A stretch of DNA of 64,000 bases, taken from the NCBI GenBank assembly GCA_019459525.1, contig JAIBEY010000060.1, positions 1 to 64,000 of the forward strand, given 5' to 3'. The first letter of the stretch is position 1. Each line of letters begins with the position of its first letter. Under the pieces are notes generated by a model. That model made no database searches. It worked only from the letters and a program-made list of their open reading frames with translations, and had not been told where the DNA came from. This DNA comes from Prolixibacteraceae bacterium (GTDB lineage Bacteria; Bacteroidota; Bacteroidia; Bacteroidales; Prolixibacteraceae). A program made the translations under genes and the position numbers. Of this stretch, positions 51,924 to 61,185 are shown piece after piece.

Positions 51924-54176
51924 TTATTTCACTGTTTTGTTCCAATCGGGTGTAGCCTGATTATAAAAGGTTTTCACGAAGAAGTCGCGGCGCTTCTGTT
52001 CCCCGTAATCGCCACCCAAGGTGTGATTTACTCCCGGAAGTACTACCAGTTCAAAATCTTTTTTGGCCGCAATCAGCGCATTCACCACTTGCATGGTCGA
52101 AGCCGGGTCAACATTATCGTCCACTTCGCCAACGATGAGTAACAGTTTCCCTTTGAGTTTTGAAGCATTCACCACATTCGAGCATTCAGCATATTCAGGC
52201 CCGATAGGGAACCCCATCCATTGTTCGTTCCACCAAATTTTATCCATGCGGTTGTCGTGACATCCGCAGGAGGATGAACCTGCTTTGTAAAATTCAGGAT
52301 GAAACAACAAGCCCGAAAGCGTATTTTGACCTCCGGCTGATCCCCCAAACAGTCCAACACGGGTAGTATCCATGTAGCTGTATTTTTCGGCTGCTGCCTT
52401 CATCCAACGAATACGATCGGGGAAACCTGCATCTTTCAGGTTTTTAAAACACACATCATGGAAGGCTTTTCCACGGTTCGAGGTTCCCATTCCATCCATC
52501 TGAACGATAATGAACCCAAGTTCAGCCAATCCAGAGAATGGGGAACTGGTTGGTCTGAAACTCTTTTGTGCAAACGAACTGTGTGGCCCGGCATAAATGT
52601 ATTCGACAATGGGGTATTTTTTCTTCGGATCGAAATTCGTTGGGCGGTAAATGTTGCCCCAAATGTCGGTTTTACCGTCGCGTGCTTTGGCCACGAAAGG
52701 CTCGGGAGCCATCCAACCCTTCGCTAGAAGATCAGTTATATCAGTTTTTTCGAGCTGCATTACTACCGAACCATCCGATGTGCGGCGCAAAACAGTTACC
52801 GGAGCCGCTTGCACCGTTGAGTAGGTATCGGTAAAATACTTGAAATCGGCAGAAAAAGTCGCCTGGTGGTCCATCTTTTCAGGAGTAAGATCGACCAAAC
52901 CGCTGCCATCGAAATTGATTTTGCAATAATGAATGTAATATGGATCTTCGTCGGCATTCCTTCCGGAAGCTTTGAAAATAATGGTATTCGATTTTTCATC
53001 AACCTTCACCACTTCGCGAACCACCCAGTTTCCGGAGGTAATTTGTTTTTTTACTTTCGATGATTTCGCATCGTACAGGTACAGGTGGTTCCAGCCGTCG
53101 CGTTCCGAAGCCCAGATGATTTCGCCTCGTTTATCCATGTCATACCTGAAAGTTTTGCCACTGTAATCGATAAACGTGTTGCTGCGTTCGTCGATGATTA
53201 CCCGCACTGTTCCTGATGTCCCGTCAACCTCAACCACCTGAAAAACCTGGTGGCCGCGCTGATTAAAATCGAACGTAAAAGCAGAGCTGCTTTCGTTCCA
53301 TTTTGGGTTCGAAAGATCGTACTGATTTTCAAAAGCTTTTGAATCAACCGGAATTTGCTTCAGGGTTTGAATATCAAAAAGCGAAGGATGTTTAATCGGT
53401 AGCGCATCGCCGGGTTTCAGGTAGTTCCGCTTTTGCAGGATGGGCTGCAACTGTGTTTTGGGCGACGATTCAACAAAATAGATAAAGTGATCTTCGTTTT
53501 TACGCACCTTGTTACAAGCCAGCTTTTTTGAATCGGGAGACCAACTGAAATACGACGAATAATAATCGCCCGCCGAACCATCGAAGCTCAACTGAACTTC
53601 TTTCTTGTCTTTTTCGTTCCGGATAAAAACATTGTAATTTTTGATAAACGCCACCCAAATACTATCGGGCGAAGTAACCGGCTTGTTGCCCAACTCGTCA
53701 AAACCGTCATTCCAGTAGGGGCGAGGCCCTTCGGGCTTGGCAACCGAATCTTTAGTCAGGGTATAATTTTTCAGGTGGCAGGTCCAGTAAGCATTCTCAA
53801 AAAGGAACTGAAACTTGTTTGCTTTCAGATCGAACTTCAGTTTTTGAAGCTGAACCGATTTGGGCGTTGTTTTCACTCCCGGTTGCTTATTCAACTGTTC
53901 AACCAGTTTGGCCACATCGAAGGCCGGTTTTCGGGTCAGTTTGGCAGCATCAATCAGTATAAAAGCCGCGCCTTCGCGGGTTTTCACCTGATACCAAAAT
54001 GTGGAGGTCGAATCGATCCAATTGACCGTATTGATTTGATTATAGACCAGATCATTCAGCTTCATAATCGAATCGGCTCGTTGATAATCGGCCGGGGTAA
54101 CCTGGGAAAAGACACTGAAAGAAGCACCGGATAGGATAAAAATGACTATCAGGCTTAATGAAATTTGTTTTAACAT
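51924..54176 (-). CDS. dipeptidyl peptidase IV-type S9 prolyl peptidase
   Basis: 750 residues with signal peptide ending SVFSQ. N-terminal eight-bladed beta-propeller (about 100-480, including SWSPDSKKLACNK and WASERDGWNHLYLYD) and C-terminal alpha/beta-hydrolase (about 500-750) with Ser613 in GLFGGSAGGQ, the Asp pair of VGEVDDNVDP and the His of LPGVNHTLGG. S9B enzymes cut X-Pro and X-Ala dipeptides from peptide N-termini, normally in the periplasm. It lies downstream of the GH127 gene on the same strand, separated by 187 bases containing a large palindrome, so co-transcription is uncertain. The pairing with an arabinofuranosidase is notable. Confidence 0.94.
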   Translation of the reverse strand: MLKQISLSLIVIFILSGASFSVFSQVTPADYQRADSIMKLNDLVYNQINTVNWIDSTSTFWYQVKTREGAAFILIDAAKLTRKPAFDVAKLVEQLNKQPGVKTTPKSVQLQKLKFDLKANKFQFLFENAYWTCHLKNYTLTKDSVAKPEGPRPYWNDGFDELGNKPVTSPDSIWVAFIKNYNVFIRNEKDKKEVQLSFDGSAGDYYSSYFSWSPDSKKLACNKVRKNEDHFIYFVESSPKTQLQPILQKRNYLKPGDALPIKHPSLFDIQTLKQIPVDSKAFENQYDLSNPKWNESSSAFTFDFNQRGHQVFQVVEVDGTSGTVRVIIDERSNTFIDYSGKTFRYDMDKRGEIIWASERDGWNHLYLYDAKSSKVKKQITSGNWVVREVVKVDEKSNTIIFKASGRNADEDPYYIHYCKINFDGSGLVDLTPEKMDHQATFSADFKYFTDTYSTVQAAPVTVLRRTSDGSVVMQLEKTDITDLLAKGWMAPEPFVAKARDGKTDIWGNIYRPTNFDPKKKYPIVEYIYAGPHSSFAQKSFRPTSSPFSGLAELGFIIVQMDGMGTSNRGKAFHDVCFKNLKDAGFPDRIRWMKAAAEKYSYMDTTRVGLFGGSAGGQNTLSGLLFHPEFYKAGSSSCGCHDNRMDKIWWNEQWMGFPIGPEYAECSNVVNASKLKGKLLLIVGEVDDNVDPASTMQVVNALIAAKKDFELVVLPGVNHTLGGDYGEQKRRDFFVKTFYNQATPDWNKTVK

Positions 54177-54222
54177 GGTTTATTATTTGGTTTTCGTTTC
54201 TAAGTTCTGTAAAATGTTTATT

Positions 54223-54339
54223 GTCGTATTTTTTCACCCCAAACCCCTGAAGGGGCTTAGGCTGTGAGCATCGCAACCCATTATCAATGTGTCAAGTCCC
54301 CTTTAGGGGATTTAGGGGTTAACGAAAGGGGAATACGAC
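54223..54339. repeat. MITE-like palindromic element with GTCGTATT ends
   Basis: A 117-base imperfect palindrome bounded by perfect 8-base inverted ends GTCGTATT (54223-54230) and AATACGAC (54332-54339). Inside, each half contains a smaller CCCCTNAAGGGG-like palindrome (CCCCTGAAGGGG; CCCCTTTAGGGG). Such 'cccctaaatcccc' modules are dispersed in Bacteroidota genomes. No coding capacity. Confidence 0.6.
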
Positions 54340-54363
54340 ATTATTTTATTCTCATTACTTAAC

Positions 54364-57300
54364 TTATTCTTTCAAAGTAACATCCAGATAAACAGAATGA
54401 CGCCCGTATGATTCATAAAAAGGCTTAAAAACAACACCGTCAATATTAAACTGCAACTGCCCGGCATCTCCTGTTATCGATTTACTGATGTCTTTTACAT
54501 TTAAGGTTACCTTACGCCATTCTTTTAGTGGCGCTGACTCCTGAGCTGCCAACAAAACGGGTCCGTAAAACAAACTGGCAATGTTTTGCTGATCCATGAC
54601 CGGCTCCAAATAAAAATGAAACGGCATACGCAACTCAACCTGATCACCGTCTTTCCATTTACGGCTTATCGTAAGATAGCTTCCCGGCATAGCCTTAACT
54701 TCTTCATTCTTACCATTTATCTTCACAAAAAAACCTTTAGTTGCCCAATGAGGCACACGTACATTGAGGTCAAACTTACCATTTCCTTTAATGGTTAACA
54801 GCGTATGGTCTTCTTTTGGGAAAGCTGTTGTTTGCGTTACAGTTACATTCTTTTCTGTCCATTTTAATGTTGAAGGCACGAACAAATTCACATACAAAGC
54901 TTTATTGTCGGCACTTTTAAAATAAATCGAGTTCTGAAGTTTTGTGCTACTCTCAAGCGCCGTACCGTTACAGCAGGTAAAACCGCTCATATCATCGTTA
55001 CTAAACTGTTTTACCGAACCGGCATTCAGTGGCACGTGGTAAGTATTTGCAGGACTGTCTTCGGCAACAGATGCCAGAATGTGATTGTAGAGCCCACGCT
55101 CGTAATAATCCATTAGCTCGCCACGCTGTTCAAAAAGGAAAAGGTTTCCGGTTAACTTGAGCATATTATAGGTAGCACAGGTTTCATTCTGGCCATCAGC
55201 CGAAAAACCGTTCTCGTAAATTGTTGCCGGTTGGGCGATGAAACACTCCGCGTTATTCGGGTTTCGCGCTCCTGCAACACCACCTATACTGTACATATAG
55301 TCGTTAGTTGTTATATTCCAGAAATTATCAGCGATATGATAATATTCAGGTGCATCCAGGTCGCGATAAATTTCGAGTGCCCCCACAATCTGAGGAATGT
55401 GCTGGTTGGCATGTAACCCGCGGAAAAGATCTACATTTTTTGCCAGTCCGTGAGCATGTTCAGCATCGCCATAAAATACTTTAATGTTATCAAATAAACG
55501 TGCAACTTCCATGTAACGCGGCTCATTCGTTAAACGCGACAACCTTGCCATTGCTTCGTTCATCCCACCAAACTCCCCGGCGATGTACTTGTTCCACATG
55601 CTGATAAGTGTTGGGGTTGGCACCTTACTCAACCTGGCATACACCCAGTCGCCCATGCCTTTTACTGTTTCCAAAGCCTTTTCATTTCCACTGACTTCAT
55701 AAATATCCATCAACCCGGCAAGGATTTTATGCAAGGTATAGTAGGGTGCCCAAATTTTGGTTTTATCGCCTCCGTAGCTTGCCCCTTTTTCCAACATGAT
55801 AAACTGGTCGGGCGGATAGGCGCTAATAAACCCTTTGCCCCAGTTCCAGTAATCGGTACGAATGCCGCCTTCACTCAAATCTGAATCATAGTTTGATTTA
55901 CCTGAACCGGTCGGCACAGCAGTTGGATCTGAAACAGATTCTCCCCCTGCGATCTTTGGTTGTCCCGACATTTGTGCCAGTTGATACAATGTATTCACCA
56001 TATAATCCATCTTATCAGCAAACTTAGCCTGAAGTGAGACATCATAACCGGTACTCGCATATGCCTGGGCAATGGCGCTTAGGTAATGACCTGTGGCATG
56101 TCCACGCAATTTAGTTTCCTGACTATCCCACACCCCTAGTGGTTTGGTTCCCTTGGGTTGTTCCTGCCCAAAGGCATTACGAAACATATACAAAAAATCG
56201 TCAGGATTTGTTTTGGCTAAACCAGTAATAAATTTATCGCGGTTTTCGATGAATTTCGTGTTATGGTTGTGATTGTCAACATCTAATGTAACCTGATCAA
56301 GTTTAAAAAATTCGAGGGTGCGATTGGGCGTAGCTGTCGCTTTCGTTTCTTGAACAACGACAATGGCTTTGGGTTGCAGGTTTGTTCCGGCAACCTTTCC
56401 GGTAACCGCATAAGTGCCAGCGGTAAGTACCTGGCCATTATCCTTAGGGGCCGGCCAAATTACCCTCACTTCCGGCCCTTCAATATCATTGCTGTAAATA
56501 CCCTTTACAAAACGTGGTAATCTCGGAAGGTTCCCGACCACGGTTTCTACCTGAATATCCGGTACACTTTTTAAATAGGCATTGTACAACTGAGGGGTTG
56601 TTGCCGGAAACTTTTGAAGCCCTCTTTCCGATTCTTCGTTGGTTCTGACTACCGATTCGCCCTCGCTTAAAGCATTGCGATGGATCCGTGCAATTTGTTT
56701 ATCATTCAATGCAATCCTGTAGATACGGAAATCATGTAATTTGGCATTTAAACCAGCTTCATCCGAGTTCAGTGATTTTCCGATATAGAGTTTATTCGTT
56801 TCTCCTGAATTACTTTTGAAGAGCTGACTTAGCACCACATCAATATTCTTTGTTTCATTGACAAGCGCCCCATTAATATAAGTACTCAACGTTTTGAACG
56901 GAACATTAATCACCACAGCTAAATGAATCCATTTATTAACTGCAACTGCCGGTGAGTTTGAAAAATAGCTATTCAGTTCAGTTTGTATCTGAGCCTGAAA
57001 TCCTTCCTTGTCTTTAATCCCAACCGGAGCGGCAAAGAAATGCGATTTCCCGTCTTTCCCAAAATCGAAAAACAACTGCCCGCTGTTGGCAGACCGCAGG
57101 TAAATCCATCCGGCAATACTAAGTGTTTCCTCACCTGTCACCGATTTAGCCGGAAGCGATATAAACGTCTCACTATTACCGCTTAAAGAAAGTACGTTTC
57201 CAAACAGTTCGTCTTTTACAAACCTGAAGTCAGTTCCATGAATGGTGCCATGCAAATTATTACGCGACCAATCTTTTGCATCCCCGTTAAATGTATAGCG

Positions 57301-57423
57301 GGAAATTAGTCCCGTTTCCCCTATACCGTCCAATATCTGATCACCGTTTTGTGCTACTACCGAGGTCGCACCCGAAACATAAAAACATAGTAAAAGTCCA
57401 ATGATTAATTTATGTAATTTCAT
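54364..57423 (-). CDS. LamG-fused beta-L-arabinofuranosidase, GH127/GH146 type
   Basis: 1019 residues from ATG 57423, where the signal peptide starts (MKLHKLIIGLLLCFYVSGAT); an in-frame ATG at 57528, directly after the stop of the preceding gene, would add 35 residues. LamG/concanavalin-like domain (about 25-245), an Ig-like linker (about 290-370) and the (alpha/alpha)6 catalytic domain (about 375-1019, ex-DUF1680). All four zinc ligands of the GH127 site are visible: Glu747 and Cys749 in NETCATYNM, Cys817 and Cys818 in TCCNGTALESS, one of the latter being the nucleophile. Family members release L-arabinofuranose from beta-linked chains such as those on hydroxyproline of extensins. Confidence 0.93.
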   Translation of the reverse strand: MKLHKLIIGLLLCFYVSGATSVVAQNGDQILDGIGETGLISRYTFNGDAKDWSRNNLHGTIHGTDFRFVKDELFGNVLSLSGNSETFISLPAKSVTGEETLSIAGWIYLRSANSGQLFFDFGKDGKSHFFAAPVGIKDKEGFQAQIQTELNSYFSNSPAVAVNKWIHLAVVINVPFKTLSTYINGALVNETKNIDVVLSQLFKSNSGETNKLYIGKSLNSDEAGLNAKLHDFRIYRIALNDKQIARIHRNALSEGESVVRTNEESERGLQKFPATTPQLYNAYLKSVPDIQVETVVGNLPRLPRFVKGIYSNDIEGPEVRVIWPAPKDNGQVLTAGTYAVTGKVAGTNLQPKAIVVVQETKATATPNRTLEFFKLDQVTLDVDNHNHNTKFIENRDKFITGLAKTNPDDFLYMFRNAFGQEQPKGTKPLGVWDSQETKLRGHATGHYLSAIAQAYASTGYDVSLQAKFADKMDYMVNTLYQLAQMSGQPKIAGGESVSDPTAVPTGSGKSNYDSDLSEGGIRTDYWNWGKGFISAYPPDQFIMLEKGASYGGDKTKIWAPYYTLHKILAGLMDIYEVSGNEKALETVKGMGDWVYARLSKVPTPTLISMWNKYIAGEFGGMNEAMARLSRLTNEPRYMEVARLFDNIKVFYGDAEHAHGLAKNVDLFRGLHANQHIPQIVGALEIYRDLDAPEYYHIADNFWNITTNDYMYSIGGVAGARNPNNAECFIAQPATIYENGFSADGQNETCATYNMLKLTGNLFLFEQRGELMDYYERGLYNHILASVAEDSPANTYHVPLNAGSVKQFSNDDMSGFTCCNGTALESSTKLQNSIYFKSADNKALYVNLFVPSTLKWTEKNVTVTQTTAFPKEDHTLLTIKGNGKFDLNVRVPHWATKGFFVKINGKNEEVKAMPGSYLTISRKWKDGDQVELRMPFHFYLEPVMDQQNIASLFYGPVLLAAQESAPLKEWRKVTLNVKDISKSITGDAGQLQFNIDGVVFKPFYESYGRHSVYLDVTLKE

Positions 57424-57528
57424 AGTATATCTATTATTTTTCCAATAGTATGATTTATAGCTCCATTTACTTAGCCTCAAACAAACGCTTAGTGAATTTT
57501 CAACGAGCTGTTTGATTTTTTTATGCAT

Positions 57529-58095
57529 TTAATTCAGAGCAATTTCATATTTACACCTTTCGTTTCCGCGATGAATCGACGAAATTACCCTTGCAGTTAC
57601 CGAATGCCCGGCAACTGTCGAGAACATTTTTTCAGCAAAACCTTCGGAACAATAGCACAGAATAGACGATCGAACGCCCTTTTCTTTATTGACCATCGGA
57701 CAAACACACTGAGACTTATTCTCATCAGCAATTATTACTCCTGATTCCTGATTGTAATCGATCTTCCAATCCCATTTTTCAGAAATAAATCGGGTAAACT
57801 TTTCGATGTCACCAACATATGGGGCAAGTACTTTATCCATTTCCAGATAATTGTAGTGTGCCATCGCACAGGGTTTCATGATCTTTCGGCACTCTTCATC
57901 ACTGGCATTTTCATCAATATTCAGGAGCAAAGTTAATATCCAATCCTGCATAAACTTATGGTTTTTGTCATCTGGTTCTGCGGCATTTGTACTTTCTGAA
58001 GGATTAGACGCATGAACGGCAAGCGAAGTAAATCCGCAAAAACAAGCGCCGGACAGACAGGCTTTCTTGAAAAAATCTTTACGGGTAAGTGTCAT
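57529..58095 (-). CDS. Cys-rich exported protein with Tat-like signal, function unknown
   Basis: 188 residues. The N-terminus TRKDFFKKACLSGACFCGF resembles a twin-arginine signal with Arg-Lys in place of Arg-Arg, suggesting export after folding or cofactor loading. The mature part has seven Cys (69, 76, 130, 132, 147, 149, 181), including CVCPM and CYCSEGFAEKMF, with a C-terminal strand pattern ending HRGNERCKYEIAL that recalls V4R-like hydrocarbon or metal-binding domains; this likeness is weak. It lies inside PUL 4 between the DUF5695-like protein and GH127, and its stop directly abuts an in-frame ATG of the GH127 frame. Confidence 0.7.
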   Translation of the reverse strand: MTLTRKDFFKKACLSGACFCGFTSLAVHASNPSESTNAAEPDDKNHKFMQDWILTLLLNIDENASDEECRKIMKPCAMAHYNYLEMDKVLAPYVGDIEKFTRFISEKWDWKIDYNQESGVIIADENKSQCVCPMVNKEKGVRSSILCYCSEGFAEKMFSTVAGHSVTARVISSIHRGNERCKYEIALN

Positions 58096-58200
58096 ATTAT
58101 TTACGATTAAATGATTTACAATTTACAACCCTCTTTTTAACTGAGTTCTCGCTTTACCTCTTATAGTCTGTTTGCTTTATTTATTTATCCAATATTCGGT

Positions 58201-60957
58201 CTATTGTCGAAGTTTAACCAACACCGGTTCTTTTGCCAGCTGAACCTCAAAAGTTCCCCTTTCGTTTTGGTTTAAACCTTTGGTTGTGTATTTGTTCCCG
58301 GCAAAAGATTCGATCCGGAGATAGGCGTTGGGCGCAAATTCATTCGATTTATCCAGTTCAACACGAACTTCTTTCGATTTTGTGTCGAACGAAATTGATT
58401 TGAACTTTCCGGCATCCAGCGTGAGCCACAATCCAGCAGGGGCAAGGTAAATACGCGATTTGGCCGCTGTCGTCAAGTCAACTTTTACCAAATTACCCTT
58501 GAGTGTTAGGTTTCCACCAAAAGCCAGCCAGCCAAATTCATTATCATGAACGATATAAGTTGCTGTATTTATGGCATATCCGAAATATCCACAACCATAA
58601 TCGCCCGAAATACCATCGTTTTTCAGTTCGGTTGGGAACGAATGGAAAGCGCATGGGGCAAAACCTTCTTCGGTAATGTTAGAGAGCGTTCCAAGCAAAC
58701 CGCCATAGCCAACGCGAAGCAAATACAAATCGTCAGGAGTTTGCCTGTACTGGCTTAACACAGGAATCGCATTCAACCCGGAGCCATAATGGTGAATCAT
58801 CCGTTCGATGCGCGATAATTTCCCGCCATACAGGAAATCCCAGTAACGACGGGCATTTCCGTTGTATGCCCAATGCGGAACGGTTGGCATATAGGCCAGG
58901 ATAGCTTTTAAAGTGACCATTGCTTTTTCGTCGAACCCGAAATATTTCGACCACATGTAAACCTCTTCCTGTCCGGTTGAATCCCACGACATTTCGCTGC
59001 CAAACGGATAACTGAGCGTTGCCCAGTGCCCGGCGCGGCCTTTCATCGTTTTTTCCAGGTCTGCAGCCAAATCGGTGTATCCTTCCCGTTTCAGGTCTTC
59101 CAGAATCAGCAGAAAAACTGTTCCTTCCATTTGCCCGAACTGAGCATAATACGGAGCCTGCTCCATCATGGCCACTGCCGTATGATAAGCATTTTCGAGG
59201 TACCATTGCCAAGGTTGTTTGCTAACTAAACCGTTGTAATTCCGGGCAAGGCGGTACATCACCCAATGGGCGGCAGCCACGTGTGGATAATTGTATGAGC
59301 GATCGGTAATTTCGGCGCCCTTGCGATTCCATGCCGACCAAACTTTGAAATTAATGTCTTTGCTGTACGTTCCGGCAGGCATACTGTCGGGCTCATAAAA
59401 GAACATACTTTTGCGCACGCCGTATTTCAGTTTTCCGTCGCTATATTGAATACCACCCCAAATGGTCTGATTGACAAATGTTTCGAGTTTTTGAATTTCT
59501 TCTTTATCGGGCTGAACCAATTGTTTCATGATGGCATTCAGCCAGCTACCTGCCCCACCCTCGTCGCTCAATCCACAAATCCATGCACGGCGATCTTGCA
59601 TTACCTGTTGTTTTTTCTCGTCATCGTAGGTAATTACCGAAGGACTTCGGTGAAACAAATCGTTTGGGTTTTCATACCACTGATTGGTGGTCAAAAATTT
59701 ACCGTTATCAGCCACAACCTGCGACTCAGGCTTTATGATTTTATAATTGATTGTTTGCTGAAGACTGTCAGCATAAGTAATTGTTAATCGGGCACGGCCC
59801 CATGTTTTTCCTTTCACGGCGTATTCCATCCAGCCGTTTTTGGTTTTTCCCGCTTCTGCAAGTTCCAAAGCGCCCAGCGGTTCCACCTTGACGGAACTGA
59901 TTTTTTGATTGTATTTCAGGAACAATTTGGCATCAACATCCTGAGGAACAACATATCCGGGAATACCTACTGTTGCAGGGCGATTGTTTTCAATTAATGT
60001 TTTTTCGATGTGTTCGACTTTGTCAGTCAGTATAAATTTTATACCAACGTGGTGTATTTTGCCTGGTTGGAGGGTTACCGAGGTTGGCGAATTCCATTGT
60101 TCCACATTTTTCCATTCGTTTTCTGCAAAGGCTTTGCTGTTGACCATCCATTCGTGGAAACCCTCGAAAGTAGTTCCTTGCGGAGTTGGGTCATCTGTTA
60201 GTGGACGATAAGCTTCGAAGGGCGTTTTTCCGTAAGGAACAACCAGCATAACAGGTGCATGACCGTTCAGGCGAACAACCTGTAAATAACCGGCATCCCT
60301 GCCGATGTAAGGATCGAAAAATACAGTCTCTTCGTGAGCCTGATCAAGTTCTTTGCCATCGAGATTGTTGTTGAATATCATTGGAATCCCCAATGCTCCA
60401 ATTTCAACCGGGTTACCGGATATATTTTTCAGTTCGAACCGCAAAACAAGGCTATTCCCTTCTTTTTCCCAGTAGCGGATTACCTGCAAAGGCAGTGTTT
60501 CGGGCAGTGAATTGGCCAAATCGGCTGCTGCCAAAACCGTTGCATTTTCAGGAGTAAGCGATTTTACCGAAGCCCGTTTGGTTGCGGTTGAGAACGATTC
60601 CCATTGCCCATCTGTTCCGGTTCTTAACCTGAAGTTTAAATCGCCCAAATGGTAGTAGCCGTCTTTATCGCGTTTGTTCAACCGGTCATGTGGCGTGAAA
60701 TCAAACTTTTCAGTGTCTGTGGTGCGCAATGAGGAAACTGTCTGCGATGATTTTAACAGTTCGAGATCAAAACTGCCTGTATGAAATGAAACAACACCTT
60801 GTTCAATTCCCAATGTTGATGGGCTATTACTTGCTGGTTGCTTCTGCGAAAAGGCATAACCGGTAAAAAAAACAAATAGAGTAACGAAAACAATGAATCT
60901 TCTACCGATTTGAAAAACTTCGTGCTGGGGTCCGATGGCTGATGACGATTTTCGCAT
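58201..60957 (-). CDS. DUF5695-like secreted protein, probable glycosidase
   Basis: About 918 residues from ATG 60957, chosen because it places the signal segment RRFIVFVTLFVFFTGYAFSQ near the N-terminus; the frame also opens at 61086, giving 961 residues. Beta-sandwich domains to about residue 440, then an (alpha/alpha)-helical barrel-like region with many Trp and His (HVAAAHWVMYRLARNYNG, PYYAQFGQMEGTVFLLILEDL, YPFGSEMSWDSTGQEEVYMWSKYFGF, YNGNARRYWDFLYGG). The layout is that of DUF5695 proteins, found in many Bacteroidota PULs and possibly related to a recently defined exo-glucuronidase-type family; I cannot confirm the family number. It follows susD. Confidence 0.75.
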   Translation of the reverse strand: MRKSSSAIGPQHEVFQIGRRFIVFVTLFVFFTGYAFSQKQPASNSPSTLGIEQGVVSFHTGSFDLELLKSSQTVSSLRTTDTEKFDFTPHDRLNKRDKDGYYHLGDLNFRLRTGTDGQWESFSTATKRASVKSLTPENATVLAAADLANSLPETLPLQVIRYWEKEGNSLVLRFELKNISGNPVEIGALGIPMIFNNNLDGKELDQAHEETVFFDPYIGRDAGYLQVVRLNGHAPVMLVVPYGKTPFEAYRPLTDDPTPQGTTFEGFHEWMVNSKAFAENEWKNVEQWNSPTSVTLQPGKIHHVGIKFILTDKVEHIEKTLIENNRPATVGIPGYVVPQDVDAKLFLKYNQKISSVKVEPLGALELAEAGKTKNGWMEYAVKGKTWGRARLTITYADSLQQTINYKIIKPESQVVADNGKFLTTNQWYENPNDLFHRSPSVITYDDEKKQQVMQDRRAWICGLSDEGGAGSWLNAIMKQLVQPDKEEIQKLETFVNQTIWGGIQYSDGKLKYGVRKSMFFYEPDSMPAGTYSKDINFKVWSAWNRKGAEITDRSYNYPHVAAAHWVMYRLARNYNGLVSKQPWQWYLENAYHTAVAMMEQAPYYAQFGQMEGTVFLLILEDLKREGYTDLAADLEKTMKGRAGHWATLSYPFGSEMSWDSTGQEEVYMWSKYFGFDEKAMVTLKAILAYMPTVPHWAYNGNARRYWDFLYGGKLSRIERMIHHYGSGLNAIPVLSQYRQTPDDLYLLRVGYGGLLGTLSNITEEGFAPCAFHSFPTELKNDGISGDYGCGYFGYAINTATYIVHDNEFGWLAFGGNLTLKGNLVKVDLTTAAKSRIYLAPAGLWLTLDAGKFKSISFDTKSKEVRVELDKSNEFAPNAYLRIESFAGNKYTTKGLNQNERGTFEVQLAKEPVLVKLRQ

Positions 60958-61101
60958 TAAGCCGATACCTTGATTTTGTTTATAACTGGATAACGCTAAT
61001 TGAGTTTGGTTCATATCCTGTTTTATGGTCGAATACGTTGACATTTGATTTTCAGCAATATACATAATTTTCCTGAATCGCGCCAATAGTCAGGAGAAAT
61101 G

Positions 61102-61121
61102 CCCCCGGAAAATTCCGGGGG
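61102..61121 (-). terminator. GC-rich hairpin between susD and the first enzyme gene (PUL 4)
   Basis: Perfect 9-base stem CCCCCGGAA / TTCCGGGGG with a 2-base spacer, 65 bases after the susD stop. There is no long T run. It fits an attenuator or a 3' stability hairpin for the susCD message. Confidence 0.6.
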
Positions 61122-61185
61122 AACATTTGACACTGTTTAATATGAATGATGTCAGAGCTCTGTACATGTCCAGAGCAGGGGGAAT

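Noticed and set aside
57424-57528. Longer N-terminus of the GH127 protein from the ATG at 57528
   Set aside because: It would put 35 polar residues before an otherwise normal signal peptide. The ATG at 57423 is preferred, although the longer frame's ATG abuts the upstream stop codon.
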